Origin: Symbiodinium natans
Taxonomy: Eukaryota; Sar; Dinophyceae; Suessiales; Symbiodiniaceae
DNA length: 64,000 bases
Direction: 5' to 3'
NCBI GenBank assembly: GCA_905221605.1
Contig: CAJNDS010002401.1
Span: 169,001-233,000 of the forward strand
Shown piece after piece: positions 12,001-22,491 of the stretch; the stretch's first letter is position 1; the number at the start of each line of letters is the position of its first letter. Under the pieces are notes generated by a model. The model did no database searches, was not told where the DNA came from, and saw nothing but the letters and a program-made list of their open reading frames with translations. The position numbers were made by a program, and so were the translations under genes.

Positions 12001-14217
12001 TACGAAACTAGGGGGGACCCTTTAATAGTCTCTTAACTAGTAGATTCTCGTTCCTGGTTTTGGAGTTTAGGACTCCTTCCATAAGAAATGAATGCTTAGG
12101 GTGCGCTGCAGCTTGAGATGTAGGCCAGTCTCAGGAAATTGCCGTGGGGAGGCCGGGAGAAGTCTTGTGTCTAAAACCCCACGAACCCGAAAGCTGAAGC
12201 CTACACTCCTACGTGCCCAAGCCTCAGGGATCTCTCAACCCAAGAACCCCAGCACCTAAACCCCTGTATTATAACACCCTAAACCCTAAACCCTATAACG
12301 CCCTAAGCCCTGAACCCTATAACGCCCTAAACCCAGAACCCCAAGGGTTTATGGCTTGGGAATGGGGCTTCATCGTTTTTCAGGCTTTGTCGTTTAGGGT
12401 TGTCGGGTCTGGGGGTCCATAGATAGTCGCTTCAGGTGGTTTCATTCTGCCCGAGCAATCTATACTCCCGATACAACCTCAAGAACAAACTGTACGCTCA
12501 AAATTCCCTTGGGCGTAACATGAACGACCAAATCCCTGAGCCCTAACAGCTAAACCCTGATCCCCCAGCCAAAAAAAACTACTACAAGGGGACTCGAGCA
12601 ACACTCAGAGGGCCGCGCACTGTTCAGCATGGAGCACTGCTTGCTCTTGGCGAAGTACATGCGCGCCACCACCTGCACCGGTTGGGCCCCTTGAAGGTTT
12701 TACTCATCTCGACTCTTTCCCAAAGAAGTTTTCGGGTTTAGGGATTAGGGCGGCTAAGGAAACCAAGGAAACAGGAAATTGGTAAATTTAAAAAATTGGA
12801 AATTTGGAGATTTAGAGAGAGACGGCGACTCAAGGGGTGGCGAACACACTGAAGAATTCTTGCCTCTGGTCTTTGCACCGCAACTGACAGGACAGAGTAA
12901 CAACCAGATCGCCTCCTGAGCTTAACCCTAAACCCTAAACCCTAAACCCGAAACCCTAAACCCTAATTAAGGCTACGCCGGGATCAGGCTTCAGGCTGAA
13001 CTTGAAAGCCAGCTGCCCTACAATGCCTAATGGCACCAATCGCTAAACCGCTAGTAGCACTGAAACATCAGTCAACCCTAAACCCTACTACAAGCAGTAC
13101 TAAGCTCTAGATTCCAGCACTAGACCCTAGGCCCTACTAGTCAACCCTAAACTGGGACCCTAAACCCTAAACCCTAAACCCTCAACCCTCAACCCCTACG
13201 CCTTCTTGCCGCCGTCGGAGAGGAAGATCTCAATGGGAAGGTGCTTGAAGTCCCTCTTCAGGGAGCCATGCTTGCCGGTCACCTTGATGGTTTGGGGTTT
13301 AGGGTTTAGGGTTTAGGGTTTAGGGTTTAGGGTTTCGAGGGCACATAGCTGACATAAACCCAATAAGCCCTAAAAATGGGGTTAGGATTTAGGGAACTCG
13401 GAATCCACAGCCCTAGACCCGAAATCCTAAACCCTAAACCCACAACCCTGAACCTGAAACCCTAAACCATCAGCAAGCCCTCGAAGCCAATTTTTAAGGG
13501 TTCTGGTGGAAGGGGGTGCGCTCTTCTTAGCTGGGGTTTAGGGCATTGGAGTGCCGGGCTGGGGGTTCGCTGTGACGTGTAACTTCGTGCAAGGTTTAGG
13601 GTTTAGGGTTTAGGGTTTAGGGTTTAGGGTTTAGGGTTTAGGGTTTAGGGTTTGGGGTTTGGGGTTTGGGGTTTGGGGTTTGGGGTTTGGGGTTTAGGGT
13701 TGCAGGGTTTCGGGTCTAGGGTTTTGAGGCCCTAAGCCGGAAATGCAACGCAACACTCTCCTGGGAGCAAGTGAGCCCAGGAAAGGCTGAAGAGACACCC
13801 CACCACCCGCCCTAAACCCTAAACCCTAAACCCTAAACCCTAAACCCTAAACCCGAAACCCTAAAGGGTGCCTAGAAGGGAACCGAAGCGCAAAAACAAA
13901 GGGAATAAGGGCCGCACCCTGGGTCCTAGAATATGACAGACTTAGGATATTGGAAACACGGCTTGGCAAAAACAACAACAGAAACGGCCCTCAACCCGAA
14001 ACCCAGGTTTGGATGTTTAGGTTTAGGGTTTAGGGTTTAGGGTTTAGGGTTTAGGGTTTAGGGTTTAGGGTCTAGGGTCTAGGGTCTAGGGTCTAGGGTT
14101 TAGGGTTTAGGGTTTAGGGTTTAGGCGCCGGAACCCTAAAGTCCCTAAAGGATACTGATACAGCTTCGGGACCTCCACAACCTTGGACTTGATGGTGATC
14201 TTGATACCTGGCACACG
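9099..14217 (-). CDS. RPL9: 60S ribosomal protein L9 (uL6), eight exons seen, both ends incomplete
   Basis: Large-subunit ribosomal protein, cytosolic. The minus-strand exons are 14173-14217 (PGIKITIKSKVVE), 13202-13282 (VTGKHGSLKRDFKHLPIEIF), 12619-12672 (ARMYFAKSKQCSML), 11741-11770 (VCSHIANLFE), 11079-11114 (GVQHKFEYKMRL), 10373-10420 (VYAHFPINANIINGGK), 9714-9758 (TIEIRNFLGEKVVRT) and 9099-9146 (VHMLPGVTVEKSASTK). Every exon is a multiple of three, so all introns are phase 0. Together they give 129 residues that follow the order of eukaryotic L9 (about 190 aa), including the KM-R--YAHFPIN and EIRNFLGEK blocks. The N-terminal dozen residues and the C-terminal 50 or so (the GNDIE...FLDGIYV region) were not found. 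Most donors read GC; the last may be GA. Telomere-like arrays fill the introns. The gene lies just upstream of the protease in the same direction. Confidence 0.87.
10528..10612. repeat. Dispersed repeat family F
   Basis: GGGCCTTAATGATTAGAATA, GGGCTTTGGGGG with an expanded G run, then TATATAGGAACCATAAAGGA. Confidence 0.6.
11994..12050. mobile_element. Short inverted-repeat element, family B partial copy
   Basis: GGGGGTTTACGAAACTAGGG matches the left end of the copies near 25253 and 60080. The right arm is missing. Confidence 0.55.
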
Positions 14218-16255
14218 CTCCAGAGCGTGGGGTTCAGGGTTTAATTAGGGTTTAGGGTGTAGGGTTTCTCTAAGCCTCCTAACCCCCCCCCCCCCCCCCA
14301 CCCCCCAACCTTAGCGCTTAAGCCCTCACGCCCTTTTCGGGCCCCCAAGCCCTCCAGCCCAAAGCCATGCCAACACCCATGTTTAGGGTTTAAGGTTTAG
14401 GGTTTGGGGTTTAAAACCCTGAAGCCTAAACCCTGAAGCCAGAAGTTATAGAAGCCTCAGTGAGTCTAAACCCATAGGCCCTGAACCCGAAATAACGGCC
14501 CTGTATCTACCAGAAACAAACCCGAAACAAAAGGTTCCCAGCAACCTAAGAATCAAATAAGGGCCTTGCTGCTTCTCTTAATCGGCTTCAAAGGAAACCT
14601 GGCCCTAAACCCCTGAAACAGGGCATCACGGCACTACTCGGCATCTTAGTTCAAGTTCGGCTCTTGAATCGTTTCGACTTAACAATTTGTGCATGCGCAC
14701 AAGTCTGGCTGAACGACTCTGTGCAAAGAGCCCGAAGCCCTGTACCCTAAACCCTAAACCCTAAACCCCCTAAACCCAAACCCTAAACCCTAAACCCTAA
14801 ACCCTAAGGTGCATTCCCGAATTCAGGGGGGGGTTGGGGGGCCATCTGGGCCGGGTCTGCAACGTCGGAAGATTTGTTCAGTCCTAAGCCCTACACCCTA
14901 AGAACCCTAAACCCTAAACCCTAAACCCTAAACCCTACACCCTAAACCCTAAACCCTAAACCCTAAACCCTAAACCCTAAGCCCTAGACCTTGGGATGTT
15001 CCCCCTGATACTAGCAGTCCTTAATCGGGATTCTAGTACCCCCTAGCATCATCCCTACTAAGGACCGCGAGTATAAGGGGGAACATCCCAACCTAAACCC
15101 TATACACATCTCTACGGCTCCACGCGATCGAAGCGATGCTAGCAGCAGCTGCAATGAGCCGAAACCGCAAGCAATCAAAAATTTCTGACTGGTGCCGTGA
15201 CTCGCCTAAACTGCTGCAGACCAAAAGCATAAGCAACCGGAGCATATGTTTGACAACCAAAACAACACGCTTAACCCAAAAGCAGACAAGACCTCTTCTG
15301 GCATCATCTGCAGCAAAACAGTGGGTGTACCAAAACTCGCCAAAAAATTAGATCAACCCGCTGAACTCCTCTTCGACAGAGGCCCCCCCGCGGCAAGATG
15401 CCCATCCAACCCAAAATAGGTTTAGAGTTTAGGGTTTAGGGTTCACACACACACACACACGCACACACATACACTCTAAACCTCGTGACCCCCAAAACAC
15501 CCTCCCCGCTCAAAGAAAAACAACAAACAACCCAAATCCTGTGTCTCAAGCACCACGCCCTAAACCCCTAACCCCTAAACCCTAAACCCTAAACGCTCAA
15601 ACCAAAACCCCAGGGTCCGGGCCCTTTGGCACCTGCACGGTCTCCTCGCGATGAGGGGAGTCAGGTGTGCAGTTGCTGGGTTTTCAGGGCCCTAATAGTT
15701 GGGCCTAAGGGCGCTCTGGTTTTGGGGTGTGATGGCCATAGCCTTGAGGGGTCGCGGGGGTTTAAGCACAAATGGAGGAGGCTCGGTCTTGTCAGGCCCT
15801 CTCCTACAGCCATAAGGCGAGGGCACCGGATCTAGGACTTCAGAGCAGGTTTGAGGGGTCTGCGACTGTAGGGCACTTTAGGGGCAAGGCTTCGGGTTCG
15901 AGGTAAGGGCAAGTAGCAGCAAGAAGGTACGGCAGCAAGATTCTTTGAAGTCAAGAGGCTTCTAGGGCTTGGCGTGTATAGCAGCTTTGGGGTTTGCAGT
16001 TTCGGGAGCTTTTAGGGGGTTTTGTTCTGGTAGGGTTTAGGTTTGGGGTGGAGGGTTCGTGGTTTGGGGTTCTGAGGCCTAACACCCGAAACTAGCCTGA
16101 ACTTTTCAACCCTACGCTGAAGGCTTACATGGTCAAGGCTGACAATTGAGGAATGTTGGCGGCGCCACTGCCACAGTGGTAGTATGATCACAGAAACCTG
16201 TGCTGCTTTCATGAATGCTGCTCATCCGTCTTTCCTGTGGTCTACCCAGCGGTGG
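14218..16255. other. Spacer between RPL9 and the ankyrin gene
   Basis: It should contain the RPL9 first exon and promoter, but no convincing MKxIL start was found. It holds many telomere-like arrays, a poly-C run at 14283, one family A element, a short CA repeat at 15444-15470, and weak frames at 15136-15351 and 15626-15835 that I do not support as genes. Confidence 0.6.
14991..15091. mobile_element. Short inverted-repeat element, family A copy 2 (most complete)
   Basis: TTGGGATGTTCCCCCTGATA at the left and the matching inverted GTATAAGGGGGAACATCCCAA at the right, with CAGTCCTTA/TAAGGACCG inside the arms. Length is about 100 bp and there is no coding capacity. Confidence 0.8.
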
Positions 16256-16334
16256 TCACAACACCCGACCCGATGCAAGCACCCGCGCGACCTCAATGTG
16301 GCCATTGTGAGATGCCCATTGCAGAGAACCGGAC
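16256..16334 (-). pseudogene. Out-of-frame sixth ankyrin repeat
   Basis: The minus frame reading SLQWASHNGHIEVARVLASG is ankyrin-like but is displaced by one base from the main ankyrin frame, which stops at 16335. It ends at TGA after ASGRVL. Either a single-base indel truncated the protein or the assembly has an error here. There is no visible splice signal that would restore the frame. Confidence 0.6.
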
Positions 16335-17265
16335 CTAGTGGCGGTCGGCCAAGTCGATGTTAGCACCACCATGGGCCTCAAGCAACAAGCGCACGACCTC
16401 AAGGTGGCCTTGTTGAGATGCCCGTTGCAGAGCTGTGTCGCCGCGGTTGCTGGCCAAGTCGCTGCGAGCACCGGCCTCAAGCAACAAGCGCACGACCTCA
16501 ACCTGGCCTTGTTGGGATGCCGCAATCAAAGCCGTGAAGCCATTGTTGTCGGTCAAGTCAATGTGGGCATCGGCCTCAACCAACAGACGAACGACCTCAA
16601 CGTGGCCTTCTCGAGATGCCAGAAACAGAGCCGTGGCACCGGTGTTGTCGGCCGAGTCGATATGAGCGCCGACCTCACACAACAAACGCACCACCTCAAT
16701 GTGGCCGGCTTGAGATGCTACTAGCAGACCTGTGTAGCCAGGGTCATCGGCCAAGTCGAAATGAGCACCGGCCTCAAGCAACAGACGAACGACCTCCACA
16801 TGGCCGTAGTGCGATGCAAATAGAATCGCCGGGATATTGCTGCCGTTGGCCACGTCCGGGTGAGTGGGATGCTGCAGCAGGGACTCAACCTGCAGTGCAT
16901 TGCAAACCCCAAAACATCCCAAGCTCCCACATCCTGAATTTACAATCTAGTTAATCTAGTTAGAACCGACAACTAGTTGCATGGGTCCCGACCTCAGCCA
17001 CCGAGCCACGGGATGCAGCGGAAAGCAGCTCCTCCGTCCGTGGGGATGCGCAATATGAGAGCAATACCAACTCCAGCTCCATAGGGAAGTCTAGCTTGGT
17101 GGCATCATCCAGGATCTGGCCCCGGAAAAGTAGCCGTTGTGAGAAGCGTGGGGGCAGGCCGTGCTGCTGGTGTAGGAGCCGCTTCAAGCCCTTCACGTCG
17201 CACAGCCCATCCTGCAGCGGCACTCTCGCCAACTCTTCCCCCGACAGCATCTTGACGCGGAGCAT
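16335..17265 (-). CDS. Ubiquitin-like domain plus ankyrin-repeat protein, two exons
   Basis: Exon 1 (16993-17265) starts at the ATG before LRVKMLSGEELARV and carries a ubiquitin-like fold with the LLFRGQILDDATKL block, about residues 1-75. A 103-nt GT-AG intron (16890-16992) follows. Exon 2 (16335-16889) has five ankyrin repeats of the form GHVEVVRLLLEAGA-DLAD and stops at TAG (275 aa). A sixth repeat (ASHNGHIEVARVL) continues in another frame down to 16256, so a one-base shift near 16345 or a genuine early stop ends the repeat run. Ankyrin repeats normally mediate protein binding; no enzymatic domain is visible. This gene has a short intron free of telomere-like repeats. The architecture is one I associate with expanded Symbiodinium families (recalled, not searched). 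Confidence 0.85.
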
Positions 17266-17289
17266 CGGTGAATCCCAGTAGTAAGCCAC

Positions 17290-18706
17290 AGGGTGCGCTG
17301 TGCTAGAGGAAGTCTGGCCAAGCCGCGATGCTGCAGGTGTTGCTTGAGGGCTTTAGGGTTAAGGCATTCAGGAGCCCAGACAATTCGGGCTGTTAGGGCT
17401 TAGGGTGTATAGGGTAAACCCTAAACCCTAAACCCTAAACCCTAAACCCTAAACCCTAAACCGTTGAGGGCTATGGATTCAGTGTTTAGGGCACTCCCAA
17501 TATGACCCCCTGCAGCCCTCCAGGAGTGCAACCTTAGGGTTCCTCCTGAACCCTAGGGTTTAGGGTTTAGGGTTCAGGGTTTAGGGTTTAGGGTTTAGGG
17601 TTTGGGGTTTAGGGTTTGGGGTTTGGGGTTTGGGGTTTAGGAATGGGGTGTAGGGTTACCCTGAACCCTATGAACCCCATCAAGCCTAAACCCTGGGCCA
17701 TCCAGCCTCCGTCAGCAAAGTCTTCATGGCCCTGGGCGGCATGGAGGTGAAATCTGCGTTGTCTCGTGTCCCCTGGCATAACATGACAACTCCAATGGCC
17801 CAATGTCTTACTTTAAAGAATCTTGGAGTCTCTGTGTGAGACTAGAGAAAGTGTCATCTACCCCAGCCCTGCAGAGCATATGCGCCTGTAATTTTCCTGA
17901 TTTTTTCTTCGAAAATTTACTTTGCAGGAGATACATCGAGATCAAAAACGGCCCATGCGCCCAGCAGCCTCCGTCCTGACTGGAGGTCATCCGGCCACAC
18001 CCGCCAGCCAAACCACCCGCCCGTAACCTCCGCCCGTAAAGTCCGCCCGTAAAGTCCGCCCATAAAGCCGCCCGCAAAGCCGCCCTTAAAGTCCGCCCGT
18101 AATGCCGCCCACAAAGCTGCCCGTAAACTCCACACGAGAAGCCGCCCGTAAAGCCGCCCTTGAAGCGGTCATTGCAGCTCTCAATGAAGCATTGTAGGGC
18201 ACCTTCCTGAACACCTAGAGCGGGGGGCTTCGCCCGTAGTGCCTGAGGACCTCGAAGTCAATTGGATCTTCTCTTCAGAATTTAGGGCGCCAGTTTAAGG
18301 GCACGTTTAAGGGCACCGTCTACGGCAAGCCCGCATAAGACCAACCTTGCAGGCACATCAGAAGAATCAACACCTGCCTGACAAATAGCCGCTGGCTTAA
18401 GATGTCGCCTATAATGCACAAGCTGGAACACCTGTTTCAAAACAAGAACAAGTTGAAACGATGCAAGCTCATGATCAGGGCTTGATATGACGGCTCAACG
18501 TGCAGCGGCTTCTACTGAATACGGAAGCTGGAACACGTGCCGTGCGTTCTCAGTGAAAAACCTGTTGGAATATGATTTCGTCAACATGCTTGAAAATGTA
18601 AAAAAACGAAGGCCAATATCAAGCTTTGAAAACACCATTTAAAAGGCATTAAGGGCTCTGCAGGCTTGGGGGACACGAAAAGTGCCACGCACGGCCCAAC
18701 CTACCC
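17290..18706. other. Spacer between the ankyrin gene and the retroelement
   Basis: Telomere-like arrays at 17415-17640, an undecided open island at 17690-17790 (plus VSKVFMALGGMEVKSALSRV), the short tandem repeat at 17985-18170, then about 500 bp of low-repeat DNA with no recognisable gene. Confidence 0.6.
17985..18170. repeat. Imperfect short tandem repeat (CCGCCCGTAAAG-like)
   Basis: Units of about 12-15 bp with CCGCCC and TAAAG recur around a dozen times. The frames through it (LWADFTGGLYGRRL) are by-products. Confidence 0.8.
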
Positions 18707-20107
18707 CTAACGCCCGAACCCACTCAGGTCTGCTTCGGGAGGGGCGATGGCCCGCGACCCCCAGCTAGCTCTCGAGGCCTCATACAGGGCCTGCTGAAGC
18801 GAGCAGCTGAGGGACGCGAGCCATTTCTGGTGCAAGGCAGTGCCCGTCCAGCGAGCATACGGGGCCTGCTGCTCCGCAGCCTGCTGCCGCGCCGTCCGGA
18901 GCAGGCGCACCGCGTTCGGCCCGAGCCGGCCGAACGTCTCAACGGCGAAGGGCTCGACCGCATCCAGCCCCGCGGCGGCGACCGCAGGGTAGCGCGACCG
19001 CTTTCCAGCCTCCGCAAGACGAAGCGCGGCCCCGTCCTGCGCACCCGCCTGTCGGACATACTTGGCGGCGCATGGGTGCCGGATGGTGACGTCTGCATAG
19101 CACTCACGGCCTGCCCACGCGAACGCGACGTCTAGCCGCGCCCGCGTGCCGTCAGCACGCTGCCATCCGGGCACCTCAACTTCACGGGCCGGCACAACGG
19201 CCCCGGACTCGCGGAGCACACCGCGCAGTTCGTGGACAAGACGGGAGTGGCGAAACGTTTTGAATCCCCCGTATTTGCACACGACTGCGTGGTGGCCCAG
19301 CGGGTCCAGTGGTTGTGCACAGCGTCCGCCCGACGCCTGGCAGCGGATGTGGCAGGTTTGGCCCGCTGAGGTGGTCGGCACACCCAGGCGCCAGCGAACG
19401 GCGTGGCAGAACGCTCCATCGAAGAGTTCAGTACGCCAGCCTTCGCGCGCAGGGCATACAAGGAACTGCCCGGCTCCGTCGCCGCCGCAAGACCGGACGC
19501 GGGCTGCGTCGCGCAGCTCGAGCCCGGCGAGCAAGCGTTCTCTGGCGGCGACGGCGGCAGCAGCGGAGAGGGTGTGCTGACAGCCCCGACGTGGCGCTTT
19601 GGCAACCGCGCCCCAGTCAGGCAACTTGGCAGACGATACGCCGCTGGTGCGCAGCACGTCTTGCGCAAGTAGGAGCGACGCTGCCACGGGATGGGTCCTG
19701 TCGTTAACCTGCAGGGCTGTCATGATGCCGGCGGCATCTGCTACAGGAAGCCGCGCTAAGACCGGGGCAAGGCACAGCGCCCAGCTCCCTGCAAAGGCTG
19801 CGCCATGCTTGAGAGATAGGGCCCCGATGCCGCAACCTCCTTGCTGCACAGGCAGCGACATTTGCTCCAGGTGGTGAGGCTGGAGCGGGCCCAGTTCCGT
19901 AATGCTGGCAAAGGCGGCCTGCAAGGTCGCATCCATGAGCGCCGGCCCGTGCCCCAGGCAACCTGGTGGGGAGGCGCGGAGGAGGTGGACGAGTTTGGGC
20001 TCGACGCACAGGCGAAGCATGAGCTGGCACAGTTGAGAGGCGTTGAGGACGGCTTCGCCCTGCGCCTGCCCAGCTTCCGCACGTCGAGAGTGAAATCTTG
20101 GGTTCAA
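18707..20107 (-). mobile_element. LINE-type retrotransposon fragment: RT C-terminal region, zinc motif and endonuclease-like domain
   Basis: A 466-codon open frame without an initiator ATG (it opens at TTG) ends at TAG. The N-terminal part (CVEPKLVHLLRASPPG) resembles the thumb or linker after a reverse transcriptase. The middle has a CCHC-like cluster (CHIRCQ ... LGHHAVVCKYGGF). A segment with spaced acidic residues follows (ARLDVAFAW ... CYADVTIRHP), as in restriction-like endonucleases of R2/CRE-type LINEs. The catalytic RT core is absent, so the copy is 5'-truncated and its upstream edge runs directly into telomere-like sequence. The frame is intact, GC-rich and free of telomere repeats, which suggests a fairly recent insertion. 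A host gene derived from a LINE is less likely. Confidence 0.75.
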
Positions 20108-21435
20108 GGGTTGTAGGGCTTAGGGTTTGAAGGGTCTTAGGGTCTGGTCGTAGGGTTTAGGGCTCTAGGCCTTCTAGGGGTTTGGCATTTTAGGAAGTTA
20201 GGTTTTGCAGGGTTGTGGGGTGTTAGGCTTACAGGGTTCCATTCAGAGTTTTCGGGTTCAATGGCATGGGTCGCGTGGTTCAAAGGAGTTCCGGGATACC
20301 AAAGCCTTAACACCCTGACAGGGTTCAGGGTCTAAGGTTAAAGCCCTGGGGCACACGACATACTGAGCGCCCCAAAGGTAGATTTCAAAGCCATAACAGC
20401 CCCTGAACCCTAAAACCCAAACCCCAAACGCGAAACACGGGAATCTTAGAGCCTCAAAACCCTCAAGCGCAAATGACACCTCGAGAAGGCTAAGCTCTGA
20501 GCAGGTGCCCTTTACTACCAGGGTTTAGGTTTTAGGGTTTGGCCTGTAGTTGCTGAAAGAATCCCTCCCTCAAAAAGAAATCCAGATAAAAACCCCTATA
20601 TTCCCCTTACAAGGAAGAATGTCTTTTACACCTTGCGAGACAGTCCACCCTCAGAGCACTCTCGCAGCCCTACAAAGGGTTTAGGGTCTATAGGGTTTAG
20701 GGCTAGGGTTTAGGGTTTAGGGTTCAAGGCTTAGGGCTTAGGGTTTGGGGTTTAGGGTTTAGGGTTTAGGATTTAGGGTTTAGGGCTACAGCGCAGCGAC
20801 GAACCCTCTCCGTGCGCCCCAAGGGGGGGGCCTCTCAAAGGCGCGTGGTATCGGCAGCGTGCAGCGGCGGGGAGGCAAAGCGACCGCTGCGAGCCACATT
20901 CGAGGGTTTTTAGGAGTATGGGTGTTCAGGGGTTTAGGGGTTTAGGGGTGTAGGGGTTGAGGGGTTTAGGGGTTTAGGGGTTGAGGGGTTGAGGGGTTGA
21001 GGGGTTGAGGGGTTTAGGGGTTTAGGGTTTGGGGGAGGTTTTTGGGGTTTCTGGGTTTGTGGGGTGTATGGGGTTTTTAAGCGTTTGGGGGCAGGTATTT
21101 GGGGTTTCTGGGGTTTCTGGGGTGTATGAGTTTTCTGGGGTGTATAGGCGTTTAAGGGGGGCATTTGGGGGGGCTCATGGGGTGCAGGGTTCGGGCTTGG
21201 GGTTTTGAGGTTTTTTTGGGGTACAGAGGTCCGAGGGAGCCGAACCCCTTGACTCATCTTCGGAACCCTAGTGGGGACATGACATCCAGCCTTCACGGTC
21301 TTGTGGAATGCTCCTTTTCAACCCAGTGTGAGGTCTTAGAGGTGAGAATGTTTAGTGTTGAGGGTGTAGGGCGAACTTTCGGATTTGTGCCTCGCCGTTT
21401 CAATCTTCACGGCTTGCGATAGGATTTGTGTTTCT
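20108..21435. other. Repeat-rich stretch without a supported gene
   Basis: Degenerate TTTAGGG-type repeats, an octamer-like run with TTGAGGGG/TTTAGGGG units near 20930-21030, and one weak plus island (LSKARGIGSVQRRGGKATAA near 20830) that I could not assign. Confidence 0.6.
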
Positions 21436-22200
21436 TAGTTGTCCAGTAACCTGGGGGAACTAAAGGTTAACCTTTGGGATTATAAGGGGGTTATATTACC
21501 CCAAAAAGGTTAAAGGTTAAATTTGGGTTCGGCCGGTCCACACTAACAGTCAAATAACGCCGTGGCCTTATAACACACAGGCCAAAAATAGCACCAGGAA
21601 TCCCAGTCAATTTTAGCATTTACCGGGTGCTTATTTTTGTGGGTCTGCTGGTGGTGACTGTTAGTCACATAGCAGCAGAAATAGCACCAGAAATAGCACC
21701 AGAAATAGCACCAGAAATAGCACAAACAATAGCACAAAAAATAGCACCTGAAATAGCGCCAGGAATAGCACAAAAAATAGCACCAGAAATAGCACAAACA
21801 ATAGCACCAGAAATAGCACCAGGAATCCCAGTCAATTTTATCAGCTTAGCATTTACCGGGTGCTGTTTTTTGTGGGTCTGCTGATGGTGATTGTTAGTCA
21901 CATAGCACCAGCAACAGCACCAGAAATAGCACCAGAAATAGCACAAACAATAGCACAACAAATAGCACCAGAAATAGCACAAACAATAGCACAAAAAATA
22001 GCACCAGAAATAGCACCAGGAATAGCACAAAAAAATGCACCAGAAATAGCACCAGAAATAGCACCAGGAATAGCACCAGGAATAGCAGGAATCTCAGTCA
22101 TGTTTTTGGCATTTACCGGGTGCTTTTATTTGTGGGTCTGCTGGTGGTGACTGTTAGTGTGGACCGGCCGAACCCAAGGTTAAATACTCTACTACTAGGG
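21436..22200. repeat. Dispersed repeat (CTTAGTTGTCCAGTA family) interrupted by the 655-bp element
   Basis: The sequence from 21436 matches 7811-7885: CTTAGTTGTCCAGTA, GGGGAACTAAAGGTTAACC and TTTGGGATTAT are shared. The downstream TACTCTACTAC motif of the 7.8-kb copy reappears after the insertion at about 22186. So the 655-bp element inserted into an older repeat copy. Confidence 0.7.
21523..22177. mobile_element. 655-bp terminal-inverted-repeat element with 8-bp target duplication
   Basis: Perfect 30-bp inverted ends (left end begins TTGGGTTCGGCCGGTCCACA) are flanked on both sides by the direct repeat GGTTAAAT (21515-21522 and 22178-22185). The 8-bp duplication is typical of hAT-type transposition. 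The interior has no transposase. It holds two arrays of a 12-bp unit (GCACCAGAAATA) separated by three copies of a roughly 70-bp block containing GCATTTACCGGGTGCT. The element is non-autonomous and sits inside a second dispersed repeat. Confidence 0.85.
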
Positions 22201-22445
22201 TTTAGTGGCTGCTGTGATGTTCAGGAAAGTTGCGTCAGACTTGGGCAGTGCAGCTGCGGCGCAACGGCCTCTCTTTTGTGCGCGGGCTGAACTCAAACGG
22301 AAGACCATCATCAGCAATCAAAGGCAATTTCAGATGACTCTAGTTCGGCATGATAAACACTGTGAGTCTGACTGAAGTTCTTAAACCAAGACACCTTAAA
22401 ACCCAGGAGGGGAAGACTCAAGGGCAACCCCTTAAACCCCTAAAC

Positions 22446-22491
22446 CTCTTGCTTTTTGGGCCCCATGGGGCGCCCGGACTTCAAGGCCTAC
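22446..22491 (-). CDS. Candidate internal exon, unknown protein
   Basis: The acceptor is CACGCAG and the donor is GTTTAGGGG, so the donor GT is part of a telomere unit. The frame VGLEVRAPHGAQKAR is open throughout. CCCTAAA repeats lie on one side and T/G-rich repeats on the other, as for the proven protease exons. No family is recognised. The plus strand also reads open (MGRPDFKAYL). Confidence 0.3.

Noticed and set aside
18724-20116. Long frames opposite or overlapping the retroelement
   Set aside because: Shadows of one GC-rich coding frame; only the 466-codon minus frame has recognisable motifs.
21543-22150. Frames rich in IAPEIAP or CYFWCYF
   Set aside because: By-products of the 12-bp tandem unit inside the inverted-repeat element.
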